Assembly: GCF_001428625.1 (NCBI RefSeq)
Contig: NZ_LMIE01000033.1
Coordinates: 64,199 to 128,198, forward strand
Direction: 5' to 3'
Source: Hydrogenophaga sp. Root209
Lineage (GTDB): Bacteria > Pseudomonadota > Gammaproteobacteria > Burkholderiales > Burkholderiaceae_C
DNA length: 64,000 nucleotides
Below, piece after piece: positions 48,644 to 59,210 of the stretch. A program made the translations under genes and the position numbers. The notes below the pieces were generated by a model that worked only from the letters and a program-made list of their open reading frames with translations, was not told the DNA's origin and did not search any database. Each line of letters starts with the position of its first letter. Within the stretch, counting starts at the first letter, position 1.

Positions 48644-49387
48644 TCAGCTGCGCTGGCGCAGCGCCTCGTACAGACACACGCCGCTGGCCACCGACACGTT
48701 CAAGCTCTCCACCGCGCCGTGCATGGGAATGCTCACGAGCTCGTCGCAGGTCTTGCGCGTGAGCTGGCGCATGCCCGCGCCTTCGGCGCCGAGCACCAGC
48801 GCCACCGGGCCCTTGAGGTCCACCTGGTAGAGCGTCTTTGGCGCGTCGTCGCTGGTGCCGATGATCCAGATGTTGCGCTCCTTGAGCTCACCCAAGGTGC
48901 GCGCCAGGTTGGTCACCATGAAGTAGGGCATGGTCTCGGCCGCACCGCTGGCCACCTTGGCCACGGTGGCGTTGATGCCGGCGGCGTGGTCCTTGGGTGC
49001 GATCACGGCGTGCGCACCAGCGCCGTCGGCCACGCGCAAGCAGGCGCCGAGGTTGTGCGGGTCGGTGATGCCGTCGAGCACCAGCAGCAGGGGTGCCACA
49101 CCGGTGGCCTCCAGTTGCTCCAGCAACTCGTCAAGCGAATGCACCTGCTTGATCTCTTCCACGCGGGCGGCCACACCCTGGTGGCCGTGGCTACCGGCGA
49201 GCTTGGCGATGCGCAGGCCGTCGGCTTCGATCAGACGGGCGTTGGCCTCGCGGGCCTTGTCGAGGAACTGGCGCATGCGCGCGTCGCGGCGCGTGGGCTC
49301 GTAGTAGATCTCGATGATGGATTGGGGCGCGGTTTTCAGGCGCACGCCCACGGCGTGAAAGCCGAAAAGCACTTTGGGGGAAGACAT
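48644..49387 (-). CDS. rlmB: 23S rRNA (guanosine-2'-O-)-methyltransferase RlmB
   Basis: This 247-aa SPOUT methyltransferase modifies G2251 of 23S rRNA in the peptidyl-transferase loop. The N-terminal L30-like substrate domain (about 1-80, VLFGFHAVGVRLKTAPQSII) is followed by the SPOUT domain with LVLDGITDPHNLGACLRVAD, VLGAEGAGMRQLTR and the knot-forming SIPMHGAVESLNVSVASGV. Length matches E. coli RlmB (243). It lies 32 bases after the LolD-like ATPase gene. Confidence 0.93.
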   Translation of the reverse strand: MSSPKVLFGFHAVGVRLKTAPQSIIEIYYEPTRRDARMRQFLDKAREANARLIEADGLRIAKLAGSHGHQGVAARVEEIKQVHSLDELLEQLEATGVAPLLLVLDGITDPHNLGACLRVADGAGAHAVIAPKDHAAGINATVAKVASGAAETMPYFMVTNLARTLGELKERNIWIIGTSDDAPKTLYQVDLKGPVALVLGAEGAGMRQLTRKTCDELVSIPMHGAVESLNVSVASGVCLYEALRQRS

Positions 49388-49419
49388 GCCCGGATTATCC
49401 CCTCCGGGCGCGGGCGGCC

Positions 49420-50118
49420 TCAGGCGATGGCCGCGGCCTCTTGGGCTTCGGGCACCACCTGCCCGGCCTCGATGGTGATGCGCCGTTCGCAACGCTGGGC
49501 AATGCCCCGGTCGTGCGTGACCAGCACGAGCGTGGTGCCCTGCTCGCGGTTCAGATCGAACATGAGCTCCATGATCTTGCCGCCCGTGGCGAAATCGAGG
49601 CTGCCGGTGGGCTCGTCGGCCAGCAGCACGGCGGGCTGCACCACGAATGCACGCGCCAGCGCCACACGCTGCTGCTCACCACCCGAGAGCACCTTGGGGT
49701 AGCTGGAGAGCCGTTCGCCCAAACCCACACGCTGCAGCATGTGGGTGGCGGTGGCGCGGGCATCGCGCCGCCCGGCGAGCTCCAACGGCAACATCACGTT
49801 TTCCAGCGCAGTGAGGTTGCCCAGCAACTGGAAGCTCTGGAACACGAAACCGACCTTTTGTGAGCGCAGCGCGGCGCGCTGGTCTTCGTCCATCGCAAAC
49901 AAATCAACGCCATCGATGTGAATTGTGCCGCTGGTGGGGGTGTCCAATCCGGCCACGATGGACAGCAGCGTGCTCTTGCCCGACCCGGAGGCACCCACGA
50001 TGGCGGCGGTTTCCCCCTTGTTCAGGGTGAAATCGATATCGCGCAGAATGGTCAGCGAACCGGTGGAGTCGGTGACCGACTTGAACACATGCTGGACCGC
50101 AATCATCACATCGGACAT
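49420..50118 (-). CDS. LolD/YbbA-like ABC ATPase
   Basis: This is a 232-aa ABC ATPase of the MacB/LolD group. Walker A is GASGSGKST, the Q-loop FVFQSFQLLGNLTALENV, the signature LSGGEQQRVALARA, Walker B LLADEPTGSLD and the switch His in LVTHD. In E. coli the homologous YbbA gene is divergent from tesA and is followed by the permease gene ybbP. Here tesA is divergent in the same way, but rlmB follows and no permease is present. The start ATG shares two bases with the tesA-side ATG on the other strand. Confidence 0.88.
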   Translation of the reverse strand: MSDVMIAVQHVFKSVTDSTGSLTILRDIDFTLNKGETAAIVGASGSGKSTLLSIVAGLDTPTSGTIHIDGVDLFAMDEDQRAALRSQKVGFVFQSFQLLGNLTALENVMLPLELAGRRDARATATHMLQRVGLGERLSSYPKVLSGGEQQRVALARAFVVQPAVLLADEPTGSLDFATGGKIMELMFDLNREQGTTLVLVTHDRGIAQRCERRITIEAGQVVPEAQEAAAIA

Positions 50119-50797
50119 GGAAGGACTTCTCAAGTTGAAACGCCGTCACTTTAACGCGCTGGCCTGCAGCGTGTGCGCGCTCGCCACTGCAGGGTCTTTG
50201 GGCCATGCGCTGGCGCAAGCCGCCAGCAGCAACCTGCCGGTGGTTCTGGTGGTGGGCGACTCGCTGAGCGCTGAGTACGGTCTCAAGCGCGGCACCGGCT
50301 GGGTGGCCTTGATGGGCGAGACGCTCGCTGAGGAAAAGGTCAAGGCGCGCATGGTCAACGCCAGCATCAGCGGTGACACCACGTCCGGCGGGCGTTCGCG
50401 CATCGCGGCGCTGCTCAAGCAGCACAAACCGAAGTGGGTGGTGATCGAGCTCGGCGGCAACGATGCGCTGCGTGGTCTGCCGCTGAACATGACGCGCGAC
50501 AACCTCGCCACCATGGCGCGCCTCTCGCGCGAAGCGGGTGCGCAGGTGCTGCTGCTGGGCATGGAGATGCCGCCGAACTACGGCGCGAAGTACGCGCAGG
50601 AGTTCCGCGACCTGTACACCACCGTGGCCAAGGCCGAAAAAACCGTGCTTGTTCCGTTTTTCCTCAAGGGCGTGGCCGACACGAAAGACCCAACGGCGCT
50701 TTTCCAGGCCGATCGCATCCATCCCAACGAGCGCGCCCAGGCCACCATGCGCGACAACGTGTGGCCCGAACTGCGCAAGCTGATCACGCGCCGATAA
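50117..50797 (+). CDS. GDSL-family esterase/lysophospholipase (TesA-like)
   Basis: This periplasmic SGNH hydrolase is 226 aa from ATG 50117, or 220 aa from TTG 50135. The TTG is the better start, because GGAAGGA lies nine bases upstream and it would remove the clash with the divergent ABC start. A signal peptide (NALACSVCALATAGSLGHAL) is followed by block I VVGDSLSAEYGL with the catalytic Ser, the oxyanion Gly/Asn in IELGGNDALRG, and the Asp-His pair in DRIHPN. TesA-like enzymes hydrolyse acyl esters and thioesters. Confidence 0.9.
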   Translation: MEGLLKLKRRHFNALACSVCALATAGSLGHALAQAASSNLPVVLVVGDSLSAEYGLKRGTGWVALMGETLAEEKVKARMVNASISGDTTSGGRSRIAALLKQHKPKWVVIELGGNDALRGLPLNMTRDNLATMARLSREAGAQVLLLGMEMPPNYGAKYAQEFRDLYTTVAKAEKTVLVPFFLKGVADTKDPTALFQADRIHPNERAQATMRDNVWPELRKLITRR

Positions 50798-50803
50798 TCG
50801 GGC

Positions 50804-51871
50804 ATGCCCGTACACACCCTGAATGCCGCAGAGGCGCTGAGCCGCCTGGCCGAATTCGACCTCATCATCGACGCCCGCACCGAAGACGAGCACGCGCTCG
50901 ACCATGTGCCGGGCGCGGTGAACTGGCCCACGCTCAACAACGAGGAGCGCATCACCATCGGCACGATGTACAAGCAGGTCAATCCGTTCGAAGCGAAGAA
51001 GCGCGGCGCGGCGCTGTCGGCGCGCAACATCGCGGCGCACATCGAGCGCGAAGTGATCGACAAGCCGCGCACCTGGAAGCCACTGGTGTACTGCTGGCGT
51101 GGCGGCAACCGCAGTGGCGCGCTGGCCACCATCCTGGGCGCCATCGGTTTCCACGTCACCCTGATCGAAGGCGGCTACAAGGCCTGGCGCGCAGCACTGG
51201 TCGACTCCTTGCCTTCAATGGCCGAGCGCCTGCACTACCGCATCGTCTGTGGCCCCACGGGCAGCGGCAAGACACGCCTGCTGCAGGCGCTGGCCGCGCA
51301 AGGCGCGCAGGTGCTCGATCTGGAAGCCCTGGCCAGCCACCGCAGCTCGGTACTGGGCCACATTCCCGGCCAGCCTCAGCCGAGCCAGAAGCGCTTTGAT
51401 TCGATGGTGTGGCAGGCCCTGCGCGGCTTCGACCCGGCGCATGTGGTCTACGTGGAGAGCGAAAGCAAGAAGGTGGGCAATGTGCGCGTTCCCGATGCGT
51501 TGATTGACGCCATGCGGGCGAGCCCCTGCATCGACCTGCGCCTGTCAGATGAAGAGCGCGTGGCCCTGCTGCTGGAGGACTATGACTTCTTCGTCAAGGA
51601 CCCCGCTTCGTTCTGCTCGCGCCTGGAAGCATTGACGGAATTGCGGGGCAAGGAGGTGGTGTCGAGCTGGACTGAAAGGGTCAAGAGTGGCAATACGCCT
51701 GAGGTGGTGCTGGAGCTGTTGACCCACCACTACGACCCGATGTACGCCCAGTCGATCGGGCGCAACTTCAAACAATTCCCGCAGGCCCTGCCCTGTGAGC
51801 TGCGGGACCGCTCAGCCGATTCGCTGAACGAGGCTGCGCGATCGTTGATCGCCAGCGAAAACACGGCCTGA
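50804..51871 (+). CDS. mnmH: tRNA 2-selenouridine/geranyl-2-thiouridine synthase
   Basis: This 355-aa enzyme (MnmH, also SelU/YbbB) replaces sulfur by selenium, via a geranylated intermediate, in the wobble 2-thiouridine of tRNAs. The rhodanese domain has the catalytic Cys97 in VYCWRGGNRSG, followed by the P-loop GPTGSGKT (150-157) and SESKKVGNVRVPDALID. It starts six bases after the tesA-like stop and probably shares its transcript, as in related genomes. Its presence implies that the cell can make selenophosphate, though selD is not in the window. Confidence 0.92.
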   Translation: MPVHTLNAAEALSRLAEFDLIIDARTEDEHALDHVPGAVNWPTLNNEERITIGTMYKQVNPFEAKKRGAALSARNIAAHIEREVIDKPRTWKPLVYCWRGGNRSGALATILGAIGFHVTLIEGGYKAWRAALVDSLPSMAERLHYRIVCGPTGSGKTRLLQALAAQGAQVLDLEALASHRSSVLGHIPGQPQPSQKRFDSMVWQALRGFDPAHVVYVESESKKVGNVRVPDALIDAMRASPCIDLRLSDEERVALLLEDYDFFVKDPASFCSRLEALTELRGKEVVSSWTERVKSGNTPEVVLELLTHHYDPMYAQSIGRNFKQFPQALPCELRDRSADSLNEAARSLIASENTA

Positions 51872-51906
51872 GCGCGGGGCCCAGGCCGCTGACCTTGTCC
51901 GACGGG

Positions 51907-52092
51907 TCAGTCCGCAGCGCCAGCGCCGTCGCCGCCCGATGCGCTGTCCGGTGCATCGGTGCCCGGCTCTTGCGGCGCATCGGTGTCGTCGTGGCGGCGG
52001 CCTTCGGCCTTGGCCTTGAGCTTTTCCTCTTTCTTCTTCTTCTTGGCAAGCTCGCGCTGGCGCTTTTCGTATCCGTAGTTGGGAGTAGCCAA
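51907..52092 (-). CDS. Small charged hypothetical protein
   Basis: This 61-aa protein starts MATPNYGYEKRQRELAKKKK, a strongly basic helical half, and ends in an acidic Gly/Asp/Ala-rich tail (GTDAPDSASGGDGAGAAD). The YxYEKRQREL...KKKK pattern recurs in small proteobacterial proteins of unknown role. It is the last gene of the long minus-strand run, 32 bases after the PLP-enzyme gene, and is convergent with mnmH. Confidence 0.65.
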   Translation of the reverse strand: MATPNYGYEKRQRELAKKKKKEEKLKAKAEGRRHDDTDAPQEPGTDAPDSASGGDGAGAAD

Positions 52093-52124
52093 ATCAGTCT
52101 TTCAGGTCTGTTGAAACAAAGGGG

Positions 52125-53315
52125 TCAGGCTTGCAGGGCCGCCATGGCCTGTGCGAGGTCGGCACGCAGATCGTGCACGGATTCCAGACCGACCGCAAAG
52201 CGTACCAGACCACCGGCGTGCGGCCAGCCTTTGGGTCGAATGGACGCTGTGTCGTAAGGGGCGCACAAGCTGATGGGCCCCGCCCAGCTCCAGCCCAGGC
52301 GAAAGAGCTTCAGGCTGTCGCAGAACGCATCAATGCGCGACTGAGGAATCGAGGGATCGAACACGGCGCTGAACAGGCAAGCCGCGGCGCTCGCGTCACG
52401 CAGCCAGGTGGCGTGGCCGAGCGAGCCCGGCAGTGCCGGGTGCAGCACACGCACCACGCCCGGCTGTGCCTGCATCCAGATGGCGAGCTCGCGCGTGCTG
52501 GCATCTTGGGCCTGGTAGCGCAACGCCATGCTGGGCAGCCCACGCAGCACGAGTTCGGCATCGTTGGCCCCCACGCCCAGGCCCAGGCGCATGCGGGTCA
52601 GCAGGATCTTGCGGTGCAGGGCCAGGTTGCGCGTGATCACCGAGCCCATGAGCACGTCGGCGCCACCACTGGGGTATTTGGTGAGTGCCTGCACCGACAC
52701 GTCCACACCCAGCTCGAACGCATTGAATGCAATGCCCGCGCCCCAGGTGTTGTCCAGAGCGGTGACGATGGTCTGCTCTTGAGCACGCAGTGCGTTGGCC
52801 TGACGCACACGCTCGACCAACGCAGGTATGTCGGGGTACTCCAGCGTGATCGAACCCGCAGCCTCCAGCCAGACCAGGCGCGTGGCCGGGCCGATCTGGC
52901 GCGCGAGGTCCTCGGGATCCATGGCGTCGTAGTAGCGGTGCGTGATGCCCCAGGCGGCCAGTTCGACCTCGGCGAACACCTTGCCCGGACCGTAGGCGTT
53001 GTCGGGGATCAACAGCTCGTCGCCACTGCGCAGCAAGGCCATGTCCACCAGCGTCATGGCGGCCAGGCCGCTGGGGGCGAGCATGCAGTGCTGGCCACCC
53101 TCGATCGTGGCCAGGCGCTCTTCCAGCGTGAACGTGGTCGGCGTTCCGTGCAGACCGTAGGTGTAGCCGCTCTTGTCTTTCCAGTCCTTGGTGCGCAGTG
53201 CCTTGACGTTGGGAAAGAGAACGGTGGACGCCTTGTGCACACCCGGCGCCACCGCCTCGAAGCCTTCGGGCGGCTTGTACGGGTGGTGGATCAGGCGGGT
53301 GGAAAGATCAGCCAT
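52125..53315 (-). CDS. Cystathionine beta-lyase-like PLP enzyme
   Basis: This 396-aa enzyme belongs to the Cys/Met metabolism PLP family. The PLP Lys is in VSVQALTKYPSGGADVLMG (about 210), with LAPSGLAAMTLVDMALL holding the phosphate-binding Ser/Gly and TALDNTWGAGIAFNAFELG the PLP-ring Asp. The N-terminal TRLIHHPYKPPEGFEAVAPG and the C-terminal SWAGPISLCAPYD resemble MetC, which splits cystathionine to homocysteine, pyruvate and ammonia. It starts five bases after the phosphoribosyltransferase gene ends. Confidence 0.9.
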   Translation of the reverse strand: MADLSTRLIHHPYKPPEGFEAVAPGVHKASTVLFPNVKALRTKDWKDKSGYTYGLHGTPTTFTLEERLATIEGGQHCMLAPSGLAAMTLVDMALLRSGDELLIPDNAYGPGKVFAEVELAAWGITHRYYDAMDPEDLARQIGPATRLVWLEAAGSITLEYPDIPALVERVRQANALRAQEQTIVTALDNTWGAGIAFNAFELGVDVSVQALTKYPSGGADVLMGSVITRNLALHRKILLTRMRLGLGVGANDAELVLRGLPSMALRYQAQDASTRELAIWMQAQPGVVRVLHPALPGSLGHATWLRDASAAACLFSAVFDPSIPQSRIDAFCDSLKLFRLGWSWAGPISLCAPYDTASIRPKGWPHAGGLVRFAVGLESVHDLRADLAQAMAALQA

Positions 53316-53320
53316 TCAGA

Positions 53321-53845
53321 TCAGAGCTTCCATTTTTCAAGGAGTTGCGCCGGGCGCATGCTGTCATAGCCCTCGAACGGCTGGTGGATCCAGGGGTTGG
53401 TCGGCAGGAACTCCACCGAATAGTCGGGCGTGAAGGCCGACAGCTGTTTGGTCCAGATCACCGCACTGCGCATCTCGGTGATGGGCACGTAGTTGTTCTT
53501 GAGCATGTCGATCACCGCCTTGAGGGTGTGACCGGAGTCCGCCAGATCGTCCACCAGCAGCACCTTGCCGGCAATCTCGCCCTTCGGCGTGGTGATGTAG
53601 CGGGCGATGTCCAGGTTGCCCTGCTCGGTGCCGGCGGCGGCCCGGTAGGAGCTGGTGGACATGATGGCCAGTGGCTTGTCGAAGATGCGCGAGAGGATGT
53701 CGCCGGGGCGCATGCCGCCGCGGGCCAGGCACAGGATGGTGTCGAACTCCCAACCCGACTGGTAGACCTTGAGCGCGAGCTTCTCGATCAGGTTGTGGTA
53801 CTCGTCGTATGAAACGTAGAGATGTTTGCCGTCTTCGGTGAGCAT
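53321..53845 (-). CDS. Purine-type phosphoribosyltransferase
   Basis: This is a 174-aa type I phosphoribosyltransferase. The PRPP loop VLLVDDLADSGHTLKAVIDM (about 100-119) and the upstream LCLARGGMRPGDILSRIF identify the fold. The C-terminal WIHQPFEGYD is as in xanthine/hypoxanthine-type enzymes. It probably salvages purine bases. ATG 53845 gives the family start MLTEDGKHLYVSYDEYH. It follows purA in the same transcriptional direction, which supports a purine role. Confidence 0.88.
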   Translation of the reverse strand: MLTEDGKHLYVSYDEYHNLIEKLALKVYQSGWEFDTILCLARGGMRPGDILSRIFDKPLAIMSTSSYRAAAGTEQGNLDIARYITTPKGEIAGKVLLVDDLADSGHTLKAVIDMLKNNYVPITEMRSAVIWTKQLSAFTPDYSVEFLPTNPWIHQPFEGYDSMRPAQLLEKWKL

Positions 53846-53913
53846 TCGGACTCCTGGGGGTATCGATCGGGATTTTGCACGATGCACGGGCCCGCGGGCC
53901 GTGCATGCGCCGC

Positions 53914-56489
<2,576 letters not shown>

Positions 56490-56601
56490 TTTCAGGAGCT
56501 GTTAAAACCGCGATTTTACCGGGGTGCGGCAGGGTATCCGCAGGCATGTCGCATGAGTGGGTGGGCACAGGCGCGTTGAGCACCCGGCCACCCAGGGGAA
56601 T

Positions 56602-56784
56602 TCATCCCAGCAGCCAGACCATCAGGGCACCGCTGGCCACGCAGATCAGGCCGAAGAAGCGGAGCTGCCCATCGCGCAGACTCAGCATTTCAGAGAAGAC
56701 CTGACGCCACAACCGCGGCGCCACCAAGGGCAGGATGCCCTCGAACACGAGTACAAGCGCCAGGGCGGTCCAGATCAGGTCCAC
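56602..56784 (-). CDS. DUF2065 small membrane protein
   Basis: This 60-aa protein has two hydrophobic segments (about 3-24, LIWTALALVLVFEGILPLVA, and about 43-60, FFGLICVASGALMVWLLG) separated by WRQVFSEMLSLRDGQLR. This pattern is DUF2065, found between hflC and hisZ/purA in many Proteobacteria. A link to HflKC complexes is suggested by position only. Confidence 0.85.
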   Translation of the reverse strand: MDLIWTALALVLVFEGILPLVAPRLWRQVFSEMLSLRDGQLRFFGLICVASGALMVWLLG

Positions 56785-56843
56785 GTCGCCGAAGCCGCGT
56801 TGTCAACGCGTGCGAACGATCAACCCGACGGGCATCATGGCAC

Positions 56844-57737
56844 TCACCGATTGGGCGCCAGATTGCTGCTGCGCAAGGACTTGAAGAAGTCGGAAGAAGG
56901 ATCGACCACCAGCACGTCGGATTTGCTGGCGAAGCTCGCCTTGTAGGCCTCCAGGCTGCGGTAGAACTGGGCGAAGGCCGGGTCGCGGCCGAAGGCGTCG
57001 GAGAACGATGCAGCGGCTTTGGCGTCACCCTCACCCTTGATGAGCTGGGCATCGCGATAGGCCTCGGAGACGATCACCTCACGCTGACGATCGGCATCGG
57101 CGCGGATTTTTTCTCCTTCGGCAAAGCCGGTGGATCGCAGTTCATTGGCCACGCGCTTGCGCTCGGCTTCCATACGCTGGTAAACCGACGCAGTGATGCT
57201 CTCGGCGTAGTCGACGCGGGTAATGCGCACGTCCACCACGTCCATGCCCCACGGCTTGTCGGCGCTGCGCACCGCGGCCAGCACTTCGCGCTTCACATCG
57301 GCCATCAGCTCTTCACGCCGGGTCGACAGCAGCTCGTTGACGGTGCGCTTGTTCACTTCCTGCTGAAACGAGTTGCGGACCACGCGGTTGAGCTGCAAGG
57401 CGCCGGCGCGCTCGGTGATGCCGACGTTGCGGATGTACTCCTGCGGCTCGGCGATGCGCCAGCGAACGTACCAGTCGATCACCACACGCTGTTTCTCGGC
57501 CGTGAGCGTCGGTTCGGTGTCGGTGCTCTCCAGGGTCAGCAGGCGCTTGTCGATGTAGGACACATTCTGGAACGGTGGCGGCAGTTTGAAATTCAGACCT
57601 GGCTCGGTCACGACCTGCTTGATCTGGCCCAACTGGAAGACCACACCGAACTGGCGCTGGTCAACCACGAAAAGCATGGAGCTGGCGATGGCCAATGCCA
57701 CAACGAGGCTGGTGAGGATGAAACCCAATTTGTTCAT
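56844..57737 (-). CDS. hflC: HflC, protease modulator
   Basis: This 297-aa SPFH/prohibitin-domain protein has one N-terminal membrane anchor (about 4-24, LGFILTSLVVALAIASSMLF). The SPFH domain contains VDQRQFGVVFQLGQIKQVV, and the coiled-coil region contains YQRMEAERKRVANELRSTGF. With HflK it forms the large periplasmic-facing cage that surrounds FtsH and limits its proteolysis. It lies 31 bases after hflK on the same strand. Confidence 0.94.
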   Translation of the reverse strand: MNKLGFILTSLVVALAIASSMLFVVDQRQFGVVFQLGQIKQVVTEPGLNFKLPPPFQNVSYIDKRLLTLESTDTEPTLTAEKQRVVIDWYVRWRIAEPQEYIRNVGITERAGALQLNRVVRNSFQQEVNKRTVNELLSTRREELMADVKREVLAAVRSADKPWGMDVVDVRITRVDYAESITASVYQRMEAERKRVANELRSTGFAEGEKIRADADRQREVIVSEAYRDAQLIKGEGDAKAAASFSDAFGRDPAFAQFYRSLEAYKASFASKSDVLVVDPSSDFFKSLRSSNLAPNR

Positions 57738-57768
57738 GTGCGTTGCTCTGTGGTCTCGTGTGCTGCGT

Positions 57769-59163
57769 TCAACGGCTTTCGCGCTCGCGCGAGCGTGCCG
57801 CGTTGTCGAGGCTGCGGCTGGCCGAGGTGGACGCAGCGCCTGCGGTGGGCGGTGGCAAGGCGGTCGCGGGTGCAGCCGCCGGTGACTGGGCCGTCATCTG
57901 CATGATTTTGTCCAGCGGCAGGTACAGCAGGTTGTTGCCCGCCTTGGAGTCCACGAGCACCTTGGTCACGTTGCTGTAGATCTCCTGCATGGCGTCGGTG
58001 TACATGCGTTCGCGGGTGACCTGCGGCGCCTTCTGGTACTCGGTCAACACCGAGCGGAAGCGCTGCGAATCACCCTCTGCTTGAGCGACGATGCGGGCGC
58101 GGTAACCTTCGGCTTCCTCAGTCAGGCGCGACGCAGCACCGCGAGCCCGGGGCACCACGTCGTTGGCGTATGCCTCGGCTTCGTTCTTCGCACGCTCGCG
58201 CTCCTGGCCTGCCTTGAGCACATCGTCAAATGAAGCCTGCACCTGCTCGGGCGGGCGGACACCGCCCTGCTGCATGTTGATGCCCACGACCTCGATACCG
58301 ACCTTGTAGCGATCCAGGATGGTCTGCATGAGCGCGCGCACGCGCGGTGCGATCTGGTCACGCTCTTCGGCCAGCGCGGCGTCCATCTTCATCTTGCCGA
58401 CCACCTCACGCACTGCCGTTTCAGCGGCTTGGACCACCGAGGCGTCCGGGTCGCGGCTTTCAAACAGGAAGGCCCGGGCGTCGTTGAGGCGGTACTGCAC
58501 GGCGAACTTGATCTCGACGATGTTCTCGTCTTCCGTCAACATGGCGGATTCACGCAGACCAGTGGCGGGCACGAGGTTGTCACGGCCCACGTCGACCGAA
58601 CGGATCTGGGTCACAAACACCGTCTCATGGCGTTGGACGGGGTACGGCAGGCGCCAGTTGAAACCGGCACCCACGGTGCTGCTGTACTTGCCAAACTGCG
58701 TGATGACGGCCTGCTGGCCCTCTTGCACGATGAAGAAGCCGGTGCCCAGCCAGATCAGTGCCGCGACGCCGACAATGAGGCCCGCACCAATGCCGGTGGT
58801 CTTGGGGCTGGGGTTGAAATTGGGCATACCGCCGCCACCGGAACCGTTGCCACCACCCTGACCACCGCCCTTTTTGCCCAACAGGCCACCGAGCTTGCGG
58901 TTGAAGTCGCGCCACAACTCGTCGAGATCTGGAGGACCTTGGTTGGGCCCCTGACCTCGCGGGCGCTGCGGCGGACGGTTGTCGTCGTTGCGTTCGGGCT
59001 CCTGACCGTCCTTCGATCCCTCATTGCGGGATGCGTCGTCGCCCCGGCCCCAGCGTGGATCGTTCAGGTTGAACATGCCCAACAGCTTGCTCAAGACCTG
59101 CCGTGGCTTGGCGCTTGAGCCTGGCTGATCAGCGCGGGCGGGGGTTTGCAGATTCACATCCAT
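57769..59163 (-). CDS. hflK: HflK, protease modulator
   Basis: This is an SPFH-domain protein of about 464 aa. A Gly/Asn/Arg-rich cytoplasmic N-terminus contains FNLNDPRWGRGDD, the HflK hallmark. It is followed by the membrane segment IGAGLIVGVAALIWLGTGFF, the SPFH domain (VQEGQQAVITQFGKYSSTVG) and the coiled coil (FDDVLKAGQERERAKNEAEA). The start is uncertain: ATG 59163 was chosen as the first with a plausible purine-rich site; GTG 59199, ATG 59196 and ATG 59076 are alternatives. It follows hflX closely. Confidence 0.92.
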   Translation of the reverse strand: MDVNLQTPARADQPGSSAKPRQVLSKLLGMFNLNDPRWGRGDDASRNEGSKDGQEPERNDDNRPPQRPRGQGPNQGPPDLDELWRDFNRKLGGLLGKKGGGQGGGNGSGGGGMPNFNPSPKTTGIGAGLIVGVAALIWLGTGFFIVQEGQQAVITQFGKYSSTVGAGFNWRLPYPVQRHETVFVTQIRSVDVGRDNLVPATGLRESAMLTEDENIVEIKFAVQYRLNDARAFLFESRDPDASVVQAAETAVREVVGKMKMDAALAEERDQIAPRVRALMQTILDRYKVGIEVVGINMQQGGVRPPEQVQASFDDVLKAGQERERAKNEAEAYANDVVPRARGAASRLTEEAEGYRARIVAQAEGDSQRFRSVLTEYQKAPQVTRERMYTDAMQEIYSNVTKVLVDSKAGNNLLYLPLDKIMQMTAQSPAAAPATALPPPTAGAASTSASRSLDNAARSRERESR

Positions 59164-59210
59164 GTGTTGCCAACTCTTTGTCGATTCAAAAACCATCACA
59201 TTGTGCCCAA

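Noticed and set aside
50804-51871. Selenocysteine use suggested by mnmH
   Set aside because: The enzyme has an ordinary Cys codon at its active site, and no in-frame TGA or SECIS-like hairpin was noted.
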